Made by a program: the position numbers and the translations under genes. Below are positions 22,534-30,281 of a stretch of DNA of 30,281 nt, piece by piece; positions within the stretch are counted from its first letter, which is position 1; each line of letters starts with the position of its first letter. The stretch is from the NCBI GenBank assembly GCA_020847555.1, contig JADLBT010000152.1, positions 1-30,281 on the forward strand, written 5' to 3'. The notes below the pieces were generated by a model. The model made no database searches. It was not told where the DNA came from and saw only the letters and a list, made by a program, of their open reading frames with translations. The stretch is from Gemmataceae bacterium. GTDB taxonomy: Bacteria > Planctomycetota > Planctomycetia > Gemmatales > Gemmataceae.

Positions 22534-23949
22534 TTACCCCACCTTCGAGGACAGGTGGGCCGGCAGTCCGTCGCGGAAGGCGAACGGCGGTAGGTAGCGA
22601 TCGAACACCGCCGCCACGACGCGCGCCAGCAACCGGCCCAGCGGCTCAGTCAGCCGGACCGCATCGGCGTCCACCGTTACGACGCCCTGGTCTACCAGTT
22701 CCCGCAGCCGCCCCAGCTCGGCGGCGAAGTAATCTTCAAACGCGATCCCGAATTGTGTCTCCAGCGCGTGCCGGTCGATGGCGCCGTGGCCGTACAGCTG
22801 CTGCAACAGTTCGCGGCGCAGGCGGTCGTCGGCGCCGAGGGTCAGCCCGCGCTCGGTGGCGAAGTCCTGGGTGACCGCCTCCTGCCAGACGACGCTCGCC
22901 TTGACGTTCTGCGCGAAGGCGTCCTCCAGCTGGGTGATCGCCGACGGGCCGAGGCCGACAACGTCGAGTTGCTTCCCGGTCGTCATTCCCTGAAACGTGC
23001 GGTGCAGCGACCCCTCCCGCAGCGCCCGCGCCAGCGCCTCGTCCGGGCGGGCGAAGTGATCCAGGCCGATGAATGCGTACCCCGCCTCCAGGAAGGTGTT
23101 GATGGCAAGGACGTTCAACTCCAGCGGCAGGTCGCCGGCAGGAAGGTCCGTGTGCTTGAAGACGTTCTGCCAGCGAAAGATCTCCGGGATCACCGCCAGC
23201 CGGTAGAACGCGATCCGGTCCGGCTTCAGGGCAAGCGTCTGCGCCAGCGACGCAGCGAGCGACTCGACCGTCTGAAACGGCAGGCCGTAGATCAGGTCGA
23301 AGTTCATCGACTCGAACCCGAGCGTGCGGCACCACTCGACCAGCCGCTCGACCACCTCGTAGGGCTGCACCCGGTTCACCGCTCGCTGGACCGCCGGGGC
23401 GAAGTCCTGGACCCCCAGGCTCACCCGATTGAACCCCAGCCCGCGCAGCATCCGCAGGTGCTCGTGCGTGGTGATGCGCGGGTCCACCTCGACGGCAATC
23501 TCCGCCCCGGCGGCGATCGCGAAGCGGCCGCTCAGGATGGCCCAGAGGCGTTCGAGCTGGCCCGGGGAGAGGAAGGTAGGCGAACCGCCGCCGAGATGGA
23601 CCTGCTGGACCTCCCCCGGCCCGACGACGGCAGCGAACCGATCCGCCTCGATTTCCAGCGCCCGCAGGAAGGACTCGCCGGGATCGTGGGCACGACGGCG
23701 GTCCGGCGGGACGATTTCCTTGGTACACGCGCAGTAGTAGCAGAGCCGCTCGCAGTACGGGATGTGAACGTAGAGAGACAGCGGGCGGCGCGCCGCGGCC
23801 GACCGGCCCAGGGCGGCGCGCAACGCGGCCGGTCCGTGGTCCGTCTGCCACACCGGGGCCGTCGGGTAGGAGGTGTGGCGCGGCAGCGCCAGCCCGGCGT
23901 AGCGGCGATAAACGGCTCGCTGCGGTTCGGTCAGGATGTATGGCATCAT
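22534..23949 (-). CDS. hemN: Oxygen-independent coproporphyrinogen III oxidase
   Basis: 471 aa radical-SAM enzyme converting coproporphyrinogen III to protoporphyrinogen IX without oxygen, in cytoplasmic heme synthesis. The 4Fe-4S site is C66-x3-C70-x2-C73-x-C75 (YCERLCYYCACTK), the pattern of true HemN rather than HemW, which lacks the fourth Cys. The SAM-binding GGGSPT is at 120-125. DLIYGLPFQT and the C-terminal HemN domain (GLGPSAITQL, winged-helix-like end) are present, and the length matches the family. The N-terminal YTSYPT-like segment (RHTSYPTAP, 24-32) also fits. Start at 23949 (ATGATG) fits the family; the frame runs 171 codons further upstream, but that portion is low-complexity and unlike any HemN. 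Ribosome site weak. Divergent from a Cys-rich gene, convergent with the protoglobin. Confidence 0.95.
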   Translation of the reverse strand: MMPYILTEPQRAVYRRYAGLALPRHTSYPTAPVWQTDHGPAALRAALGRSAAARRPLSLYVHIPYCERLCYYCACTKEIVPPDRRRAHDPGESFLRALEIEADRFAAVVGPGEVQQVHLGGGSPTFLSPGQLERLWAILSGRFAIAAGAEIAVEVDPRITTHEHLRMLRGLGFNRVSLGVQDFAPAVQRAVNRVQPYEVVERLVEWCRTLGFESMNFDLIYGLPFQTVESLAASLAQTLALKPDRIAFYRLAVIPEIFRWQNVFKHTDLPAGDLPLELNVLAINTFLEAGYAFIGLDHFARPDEALARALREGSLHRTFQGMTTGKQLDVVGLGPSAITQLEDAFAQNVKASVVWQEAVTQDFATERGLTLGADDRLRRELLQQLYGHGAIDRHALETQFGIAFEDYFAAELGRLRELVDQGVVTVDADAVRLTEPLGRLLARVVAAVFDRYLPPFAFRDGLPAHLSSKVG

Positions 23950-24501
23950 GCGGGAGTTCCGAAACGAATCGAGGGTTCCGTCGCGCCGGCGGCCGCTGGC
24001 GGCGCTGGAGGTCGGCGATCGTCTCGATCTGGTGCCCGAGTTCGCGCCTGGATCCCCTCCACGATGCATTGTAGCAGCCGCCGCCGGCGCATCACCTCGA
24101 CCCGTTGCTGGGTTTGCTTGGCGGCTCGGCCAGGATCCCGCAGCCGCGCCCTGGAGGCAATTCCCGTGCCGCGGGCGTGGCGTAATGCCGGCGGACCTTT
24201 GCGGATTCGCGGGCGACGCGCAGCCGGACGTGTGCGGATTCGGTCCAGTCACTGATCGGGTTCGGCACAGCGATCGTGCCTGCCGTCGTTGGACGCAGGT
24301 GCGTTTCGGCGTCTCCGACCCCGCGCCGCGGCCGTCATTGCACGTTCTCTTGCGAAATGGGCGGGGTTGACGGGGCTGCGGCCCGCGGAATCGGTATGTC
24401 GAGGCCGTTGGCATGTGAAGTGCTTCTGCCCCCCGGCCGAACAAAATCTCGTTGCGGAGCACCCAAACTCAACCGACCGCGTACACAAGGGAGGTCAGGC
24501 C
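23950..24501. other. 552-bp divergent intergenic region (hemN / Cys-rich gene)
   Basis: No convincing gene. Contains the sigma-54-like site at 24408-24424 and presumably the hemN promoter, which I could not pinpoint. Confidence 0.45.
24408..24424 (+). promoter_or_regulatory. Sigma-54-like -24/-12 element upstream of the Cys-rich gene
   Basis: TTGGCATGTGAAGTGCT matches TTGGCAC-R-N4-TTGCW at 15 of 17 defined or free positions; the invariant GG (24410-24411) and GC (24422-24423) have the required spacing. It would start transcription near 24435, about 65 bases before the ATG. Confidence 0.35.
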
Positions 24502-25308
24502 ATGATTCCTGAAACCGAACTGCAGGAGTACCGCGACGAGATTCGGCAGCAGGTCTGCACGCGCTGCGTCGAGCGCCCGTCGGGCGGTCCGCCGTGCGTC
24601 CCCCTGGGCAAGAACTGCGGCGTCGAGCTGCACCTGCCGGAACTCATCGAGTCGATCCGCCAGGTCCACAGTCCGCTGCTGGAGCCGTACCTGTCCTGCA
24701 ACCGCCGGCAGGTCTGCACCCACTGCGCGTTCCTGCACGACAGCATCTGTCCGTGCCCGATGGAGTACCTCGGGGCGCTGATCGTCGAGGCGGTCGAAGG
24801 CGTGGACCAGCGCCGCCGCGAACAGGGCAGGGATCGGCCCTCGGCCGGCGCGGCGCCGGCGTGTGAGGGGGATGGGATACAGGCCATCGTCCGGGCATAC
24901 GAGGCCGGGGCGGGCACCTGGACCGGGTGTGACTGGGCGACGACGTTCGGTAAGTCCAGTCTCGACCTGAACGGCCTGACGGCGGCGGCCGCTGCGACGA
25001 TGGCAGCCCAGACAAGCCAGGGCGAGACGGCAGCCGACTGGAACGCGGCGGCGGAATGGTTGCGGCAGGTGGAGCGGATCGCCGCCCAGGCCGAAGGGGA
25101 GGCGACGGCCGCGGTCCACGCCGCCCACGCCGGCAAGTGGCGCGAGGCCCTCGAACACGCCGAGCGCGCCTGGGCGCTGGAGTTCTCGACGGGGCGGCCG
25201 ATCTGGCACAGCTATCCGGTCGCCTGGCAGCACTTCCGCCGCATCGTCGAGGCCGCGTACCTGGCCCATCGAACCCACGGTGAACCAATGCCGCTGCAGC
25301 TGACCTAG
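24502..25308 (+). CDS. Cys-rich protein of unknown function
   Basis: 268 aa, soluble, no signal peptide or membrane segment. The N-terminal 90 residues hold nine Cys in an ordered pattern: C19-x2-C22, C32, C39, C66, C72-x2-C75 and C83-x-C85 (QVCTRC, NRRQVCTHCAF, SICPCP). This suggests zinc or iron-sulphur binding, perhaps two sites. A Gly/Arg-rich hinge follows, and the C-terminal half (about 145-255) is helical and Ala/Glu-rich with many Trp. Start ATG is supported by aagggagg 8-15 bases upstream. It is divergent from hemN and is downstream of a sigma-54-like site, hinting at anaerobic or stress control, but this is inference. I do not recognise the family. Confidence 0.8.
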   Translation: MIPETELQEYRDEIRQQVCTRCVERPSGGPPCVPLGKNCGVELHLPELIESIRQVHSPLLEPYLSCNRRQVCTHCAFLHDSICPCPMEYLGALIVEAVEGVDQRRREQGRDRPSAGAAPACEGDGIQAIVRAYEAGAGTWTGCDWATTFGKSSLDLNGLTAAAAATMAAQTSQGETAADWNAAAEWLRQVERIAAQAEGEATAAVHAAHAGKWREALEHAERAWALEFSTGRPIWHSYPVAWQHFRRIVEAAYLAHRTHGEPMPLQLT

Positions 25309-25328
25309 GTCTTCATCGTCAGCACTGC

Positions 25329-25381
25329 ATGCCGTTGTCAGCGGGAACAGGCACCGTGCCCACCTCCGCCGACAACGGCAT
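25329..25381. terminator. Terminator-like hairpin after the Cys-rich gene
   Basis: atgccgttgtcagcgg (25329-25344) pairs with ccgccgacaacggcat (25366-25381), 16 bp with one mismatch, 21-base loop, 20 bases after the stop. Confidence 0.6.
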
Positions 25382-25435
25382 TGGCATTTCCCAATTCGCG
25401 GTCCGGTAACTGCTGTCGGAGCATCAGCCCGCCTG

Positions 25436-25510
25436 GGACTTTGAGACAAAACCCCTCCCCCCGTTCCCATTCCGTTGCAGGGAGGGGAGCGGCGCTTTGT
25501 CTCAAAGTCC
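25436..25510. terminator. Hairpin flush with the BON gene stop
   Basis: ggactttgagacaaa (25436-25450) and tttgtctcaaagtcc (25496-25510) are perfect 15-bp complements; inside, cccctcccc and ggaggggag can extend the stem. The right arm ends one base before the stop codon (25511-25513) of the minus-strand gene, so it is that gene's terminator. Confidence 0.65.
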
Positions 25511-25741
25511 TTACCGCACCTCGATGCGGTTGGCGAGGATGGGCCGATCCGTCACTTCCATCGCGGCGTGCTGGGCGAGTTGCTTGGCGTGATAGGTGGC
25601 GGTCCACCCCTGGAGGATGACCCCTTCGGGACGAAGCAACACCCGCAGGTTCCGGACGCGATTCCCGAGACGTCGCTGGAGCAGCGACTCCAGATGTTCT
25701 TCCTGGGGAGAGATCGGCTCCGCGATCGCAGGTGAACTCAT
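25511..25741 (-). CDS. Small BON-domain protein
   Basis: 76 aa forming one BON domain: after a short polar N-terminus, LESLLQRRLGNRVRNLRVLL then GVILQGWTATYHAKQLAQHA and a final strand ILANRIEVR, matching the alpha-beta-beta-alpha-beta order and the conserved central glycine (EGVILQG). BON domains bind phospholipid membranes or other ligands and occur in envelope-stress proteins such as OsmY. Here no signal peptide is present, so it is probably cytoplasmic or peripheral. Start at 25741 has ggaagggcag upstream. It faces the Cys-rich gene tail to tail, with separate hairpins for each. Confidence 0.82.
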   Translation of the reverse strand: MSSPAIAEPISPQEEHLESLLQRRLGNRVRNLRVLLRPEGVILQGWTATYHAKQLAQHAAMEVTDRPILANRIEVR

Positions 25742-26305
25742 AGACTTTCTGCCCTTCCACCAGACGCAACAACCCCCGACACGCCGGCATACTCCACCGG
25801 AGTTCGGAAAGTCGCAGGTTCAATACGGGACACCGAAAAGCGGATGGCGAAGGGGCAGGGAAGTTGTGAGACCCTCCCCGCGTCGTGCAGTGTCTTCCCG
25901 CTCCGGTCGTGGGGGGGAAGACAACCTCGCCGTCCGTGGTTTGGGTCCCTGGAATGGAGGCCATTCGAGGGAGAGCGCCTCCGGCGCATTGATCACGATA
26001 AACCTACCCGCGAGCGCCAGGTGGTGTCAACTGCAAAACGGGCATCGCGCGCGCGAATCCGCGAATCGCCCTGCCGCCCCGCCCTGTCCTGACGGCCCGG
26101 TCTTCACGCACGTCGCCGGTGTCTGGGCGAAGAAGATCAGGGGCCAACTTCGGACCTGCGGTGTAGCTCGGGGTAGAGGATTTGAATACGCTGGTCCAGG
26201 GCACTGGGCTGGCGGCGTCCGGCGAGACAGGTCGCCACAGGGACTACCACGTCAGCCGGCGAGCTATCCTTCCGCAACGTTCCAGACAACGGGTTGGAGA
26301 CCACA
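25742..26305. other. 564-bp intergenic region
   Basis: Between the divergent BON (-) and endonuclease-family (+) genes. I found no convincing gene. A short tRNA-like stretch near 26160 was considered and rejected. Confidence 0.4.
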
Positions 26306-27100
26306 ATGCGGGCCGTCGTTCTAATGATCCTGGTCAGCCTGGCGACCGTGCCGCCAGGGGCGGGCACACAGCCGGCGCCCAAACCTCTCCGGGTGCTGTG
26401 CTGGAACATCCACCACGCCGAGGGCACCGACGGCAAGCTCGACCTGTCTCGCGTTGCCCGCGTCATCAAGGCCGCCCAGCCGGACCTCGTCTTCCTGCAA
26501 GAGGTGGATCGGAACACCACCCGCACCGGGAAGGTCGATCAGACCGCCGAACTGGCCAGATTAACCGGCCTGCACGGCACGTTCGCCCGGGCCATTGATT
26601 TCCAGGGCGGGGAGTACGGGCTGGCCCTGCTCACGCGCGTTCCGCCCCAGCGGGTGAAGACACACCCCCTGCCCGGCAAGGAGAAGCAGGAGGCCCGCAT
26701 CGTCATGGCGGCGACCGTGCCCCCGGGCGACGGCTGGCCCGCGCTTACGGTGCTGAACACCCACCTGCAGCACGACGATGGCGAGACGCGCGCCCGCCAG
26801 GCGGCCCGGATCGCGGACCTCTACGGCAAGGCCGACGGCGTACACCTCCTCGCGGGCGACCTGAACGCCGTGCCCGGCAGTCCGCCGATCCAGGCGCTGG
26901 CAAAGGCGTGGTCCTTCGCGACCGAGCCCGGGGGCAAGGGGCTGCTGACCATCCCCGCAGCCAGACCCCGCCAGCAGATCGACTACATCCTTTTCCGGCC
27001 GGCGGGGGCATTCCGGGTGGTGGAGGCGAAGGTACTCGTGGAGCCGGTTGCGTCAGACCACCGGCCCGTGCTGGCCGTCCTCCAGTCTGTCGGCCGGTAA
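26306..27100 (+). CDS. Secreted endonuclease/exonuclease/phosphatase-family protein
   Basis: 264 aa. A signal peptide (about 1-20, MRAVVLMILVSLATVPPGAG) leads to a complete EEP (DNase I-like) fold. Metal and catalytic residues are visible: N34 (LCWNIHHA), E66 (FLQEVDRN), H153 (NTHLQHDD), D185 and N187 (AGDLNAVPGS), D226 (QIDYILF) and D251-H252 (ASDHRPVLAVL). Members hydrolyse phosphodiester bonds in nucleic acids, phospholipids or inositol phosphates; secretion hints at nutrient scavenging, but the substrate is open. ATG 26306 follows ggagaccaca and a signal peptide starts at once. It converges with the sigma-54 regulator over a strong palindrome. Confidence 0.9.
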   Translation: MRAVVLMILVSLATVPPGAGTQPAPKPLRVLCWNIHHAEGTDGKLDLSRVARVIKAAQPDLVFLQEVDRNTTRTGKVDQTAELARLTGLHGTFARAIDFQGGEYGLALLTRVPPQRVKTHPLPGKEKQEARIVMAATVPPGDGWPALTVLNTHLQHDDGETRARQAARIADLYGKADGVHLLAGDLNAVPGSPPIQALAKAWSFATEPGGKGLLTIPAARPRQQIDYILFRPAGAFRVVEAKVLVEPVASDHRPVLAVLQSVGR

Positions 27101-27104
27101 GCAG

Positions 27105-27162
27105 CCGTTTCACAACCCCGTAGGAGGGGGCTCCGGAGCCCCCTCCTACGATTTTGAAACGG
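27105..27162. terminator. Long palindromic terminator between convergent genes
   Basis: 27119-27150 is a perfect 32-base palindrome (16-bp arms, no loop; centre ctccggag). Outer arms ccgtttca (27105-27112) and tgaaacgg (27155-27162) add 8 bp. It begins 5 bases past the endonuclease-family stop and ends 90 bases before the regulator stop. Confidence 0.7.
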
Positions 27163-27251
27163 CCGGGGAGTTGCCTCGGGTGCCACGAGCGGCCGCCGCC
27201 GGCCCGCCGGTCCCTCCCACGCTCGCGCTCGACACCATCACCATGCCCGGC

Positions 27252-28676
<1,425 letters not shown>

Positions 28677-28913
28677 CGCGATCTCTCGGCAGCGGGTTTC
28701 CGCTCGCCCCGGAAGGGCGCCCCGGTTGAGCTGTACGACCCTTGCCTCGCGCGGTTCCGCGTCTGGTTGAAACGGTATCGAACACGTCAAGGAGATGAAA
28801 CGAAAGACCCCGCGCAGGGCAGTCGCCTGCCGGCCTGAAGCAGAGGACAATGCAGTTATACCGTAGCGGAGATGGGTCAGGCAACGGGACCGGAAGGGGG
28901 CGCCCCGAGGGGA

Positions 28914-29288
28914 CGGCACTGACCGTGTTGTTGCTGGTGGCGTTCTCGCGCTGGCGCGTGGAGCGCTGTTTTGAGGACGGCAAGGGAGAAGTGGGGCTGG
29001 ACCACTACGAAGGGAGGCGTTACCTGGGACTGCAACGGCACCTGGTCTTGCGTGCGCTGAGTTACCTGCTCTTGCAGCGGATGCGACGGCAGTTCAGGGG
29101 GAAAAAACCCGCGTTGACGGCGTGCCAGGGTCCGGCTCATGGTCGAGACGGCGATCCGCACCCCGGTCAGCCGCTCCAGGGGCATCGCCGGCCGGCAGAC
29201 GCGCAACCTCCGCATCGCCTGGACCCAGGGGATCAGGCGGCAGGCCGCGGCTCACGGTTCGCACACGACCCGGAAACCGACGTCATAA
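28914..29288 (+). pseudogene. IS701-type transposase C-terminal remnant, frameshifted
   Basis: Only the end of a DDE transposase is left. The piece VAFSRWRVERCFEDGKGEVG (from about 28941) with LDHYEGRRYLGLQRHLVLRA next matches the catalytic-Glu region of IS701-family enzymes (pattern RWRIER.FED.K.E.G.DH). The match continues to PALTACQ (29125); then one extra g shifts the frame, and the family-like text resumes as VRLMVETAI from 29130, ending at a TAA at 29286-29288. The N-terminal two thirds and both terminal inverted repeats are missing. The remnant overlaps the antisense 3' end of the SUMF1 gene by about 37 bases. Dead element. Confidence 0.7.
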
Positions 29289-30281
29289 ACCCTCTGGTAA
29301 GGCCAGTAACTCTGCCGGCTGGCCGAGCGGGCGCGGTGCGGCCGCTCGGACCAGGAGCCACCGCGGACCACCCGGCGACCCGCGGCCGCCGAGTCGTTCC
29401 GGCCGTCGTCCGCGTAGGGGTACGGGGCTTCCAGCGACCGCGTCCACTCGGCGACGTTGCCGTGCAGGTCGTGCAACCCCCAGGCGTTGGCGAGGTACGA
29501 GCCGACCGGAGCCGATACGCGGGCGCCGTCGTTGACGTGCCCATCCGCCGGCCGCCAGGGAGGGATGGCGCCGACCGGCAGTCCCCAGCCAAACAGGTCC
29601 ACCTTGCGCAGCGCGGCGTCCGCCAGGTTGGCCCAGCGGGAGAAGTCGTCGCCCGGCCGGCCGTAAGCCAGCGGCGAGTCCGTGCCGGCGCGGCAGGCGT
29701 ACTCCCACTGAGCCTCCGTCGGCAGGGTAAAGCGCTTTCCAGTTCGCCGTGACAGCCACGCGCAGAACTGCACCGCCTGCCGCCAGGAGATCCGCACGGC
29801 AGGCTGCCGCGGGCCGTTGACCGGGTAGCCGCGTTCCTCCTCGCTGAACTGCAGAAAATCGCCGTCCTCCAGCCCGCTGTCGTGCCGCGCCTCGAAGCGG
29901 CGGAACTGCTCGTTGGTGATCTCGAAGCGGCCGATCCAGAACGGTTTCTTGATCTGCACCGGATGCGGCGGACCTTCGTCGGGGTGGCCGGTCGCGTCGC
30001 CCATGACGAAGCGGCCTGCCGGAATCAGCGCCAGCTCCAGCCGAACGCCGTCGCCCAGGTCGAGCGTCCGCCGGTGTTCGCCGAGGACTTTCTGCCGCCG
30101 CGCCGCCTCCTGGGCATCGAACGGCCAGTCCGGGCAGTGGACGGGGACCATCGGGGGTTTCGCCGCTGCGGCCCTCCCTCCCTGCCCTCCCCCCACGGGT
30201 GAGGGAGGGTTGGGGTGGGGGGGCCGCCCGGGCGCCTTCAGGATCGCCTCGGGATCCTCGTCGCGGCCGGCGTAGCGGCGC
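29252..30281 (-). CDS. SUMF1/FGE-domain protein, 5' end outside window
   Basis: At least 343 codons, open to the window edge. The FGE-sulfatase (SUMF1) fold spans about the C-terminal 240 residues: LALIPAGRFVMGD, PFWIGRFEITNEQFRRF, LPTEAQWEYACRAGT, LHDLHGNVAEWTRS, and RRVVRGGSWSERPHRARSASR near the end. True formylglycine-generating enzymes have two active-site Cys shortly after RGGS; here that stretch has none, so sulfatase activation is unlikely and a binding or other role is probable. Upstream of the fold, the reading frame includes a GC-rich Pro/Gly stretch (PPHPNPPSPVGGGQGG, codons near 30180-30223) that looks like a translated intergenic repeat inserted in the gene. Such proteins often sit beside or fuse with Ser/Thr kinases in planctomycetes; the missing N-terminus may hold such a domain. 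Confidence 0.88.
   Translation of the reverse strand, partial: RRYAGRDEDPEAILKAPGRPPHPNPPSPVGGGQGGRAAAAKPPMVPVHCPDWPFDAQEAARRQKVLGEHRRTLDLGDGVRLELALIPAGRFVMGDATGHPDEGPPHPVQIKKPFWIGRFEITNEQFRRFEARHDSGLEDGDFLQFSEEERGYPVNGPRQPAVRISWRQAVQFCAWLSRRTGKRFTLPTEAQWEYACRAGTDSPLAYGRPGDDFSRWANLADAALRKVDLFGWGLPVGAIPPWRPADGHVNDGARVSAPVGSYLANAWGLHDLHGNVAEWTRSLEAPYPYADDGRNDSAAAGRRVVRGGSWSERPHRARSASRQSYWPYQRVYDVGFRVVCEP
30171..30221. repeat. GC-rich inverted repeat inside the SUMF1 coding region
   Basis: On the plus strand ccctccctccctgccctccc is followed by cccacgggtgagggagggtt, so C-rich and G-rich arms can form a hairpin. It resembles the noncoding hairpin at 15202-15240 and is translated here as a Pro/Gly-rich insert. 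Confidence 0.5.

Noticed and set aside
23950..24462. N-terminal extension of hemN by 171 codons
   Set aside because: The extension is low-complexity and not HemN-like; the conserved protein begins at MMPYIL.
26155..26215. tRNA-like stretch (gtgtagctcggggtagagg)
   Set aside because: A D-arm-like piece is visible but I cannot form an acceptor stem, anticodon stem or T-arm around it.

Overview
The window is very GC-rich and gene-dense, and it carries several hallmarks of Planctomycetota, most likely a Gemmataceae-like lineage. These are a DUF1080 (3-keto-disaccharide hydrolase type) secreted protein, two stand-alone FHA proteins, a SUMF1/formylglycine-generating-enzyme-like protein, a secreted Ig-like/Pro-rich protein, zinc-ribbon proteins with Pro-rich linkers and C-terminal membrane segments, and single-pass coiled-coil proteins starting MN..GK.LVL.N. 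The taxonomic call is inferred from these families; there is no rRNA or marker-gene alignment behind it. I saw no rRNA, tRNA or CRISPR.

Layout, left to right. 145-1857(-) is a secreted Ig-like protein, divergent from an HtrA/Do-type protease (2516-4030 +). The protease overlaps by 7 bp, tail to tail, a GT4 glycosyltransferase (4024-5343 -). A small FHA protein (5574-6035 +) converges on a DUF1080 protein (6142-6819 -) across a 23-bp-arm hairpin. Next comes the most striking locus, 7258-12660 (+): a 1109-aa protein that fuses a complete P1B-type metal-transport ATPase to an HflK-like SPFH domain, followed by an HflC-like and a further HflK-like SPFH protein. The operon ends in a perfect 27-bp inverted repeat. 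metG (12740-14332 -) and two zinc-ribbon membrane paralogues follow; the second is split by an in-frame amber codon.

16301-20634 (-) is a tight four-gene cluster of single-pass membrane proteins, mostly coiled-coil, with an FHA protein just upstream (21006-21419 -). An AT-rich intergenic region leads to a protoglobin (21776-22366 +), which converges on hemN (22534-23949 -). A Cys-rich protein of unknown function (24502-25308 +) follows, with a sigma-54-like site upstream, then a small BON-domain protein (25511-25741 -). The right end has a secreted endonuclease/exonuclease/phosphatase-family protein (26306-27100 +), a sigma-54-dependent regulator with a degenerate receiver domain (27252-28676 -), a decayed IS701-type transposase remnant (28914-29288 +), and a SUMF1-domain protein that runs off the window (29252-30281 -).

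Intergenic regions are rich in long hairpins. Several share a CCCACGGG...CCCGTGGG core, suggesting a dispersed palindromic repeat family, and one GC-rich repeat appears to lie inside the SUMF1 coding sequence. Best candidates for undescribed biology are the P1B-ATPase::SPFH fusion operon and the FHA plus coiled-coil membrane cluster. Two local anomalies, an apparent GTC start for the HflC-like gene and the amber codon in the zinc-ribbon gene, could be real or could be sequence errors.
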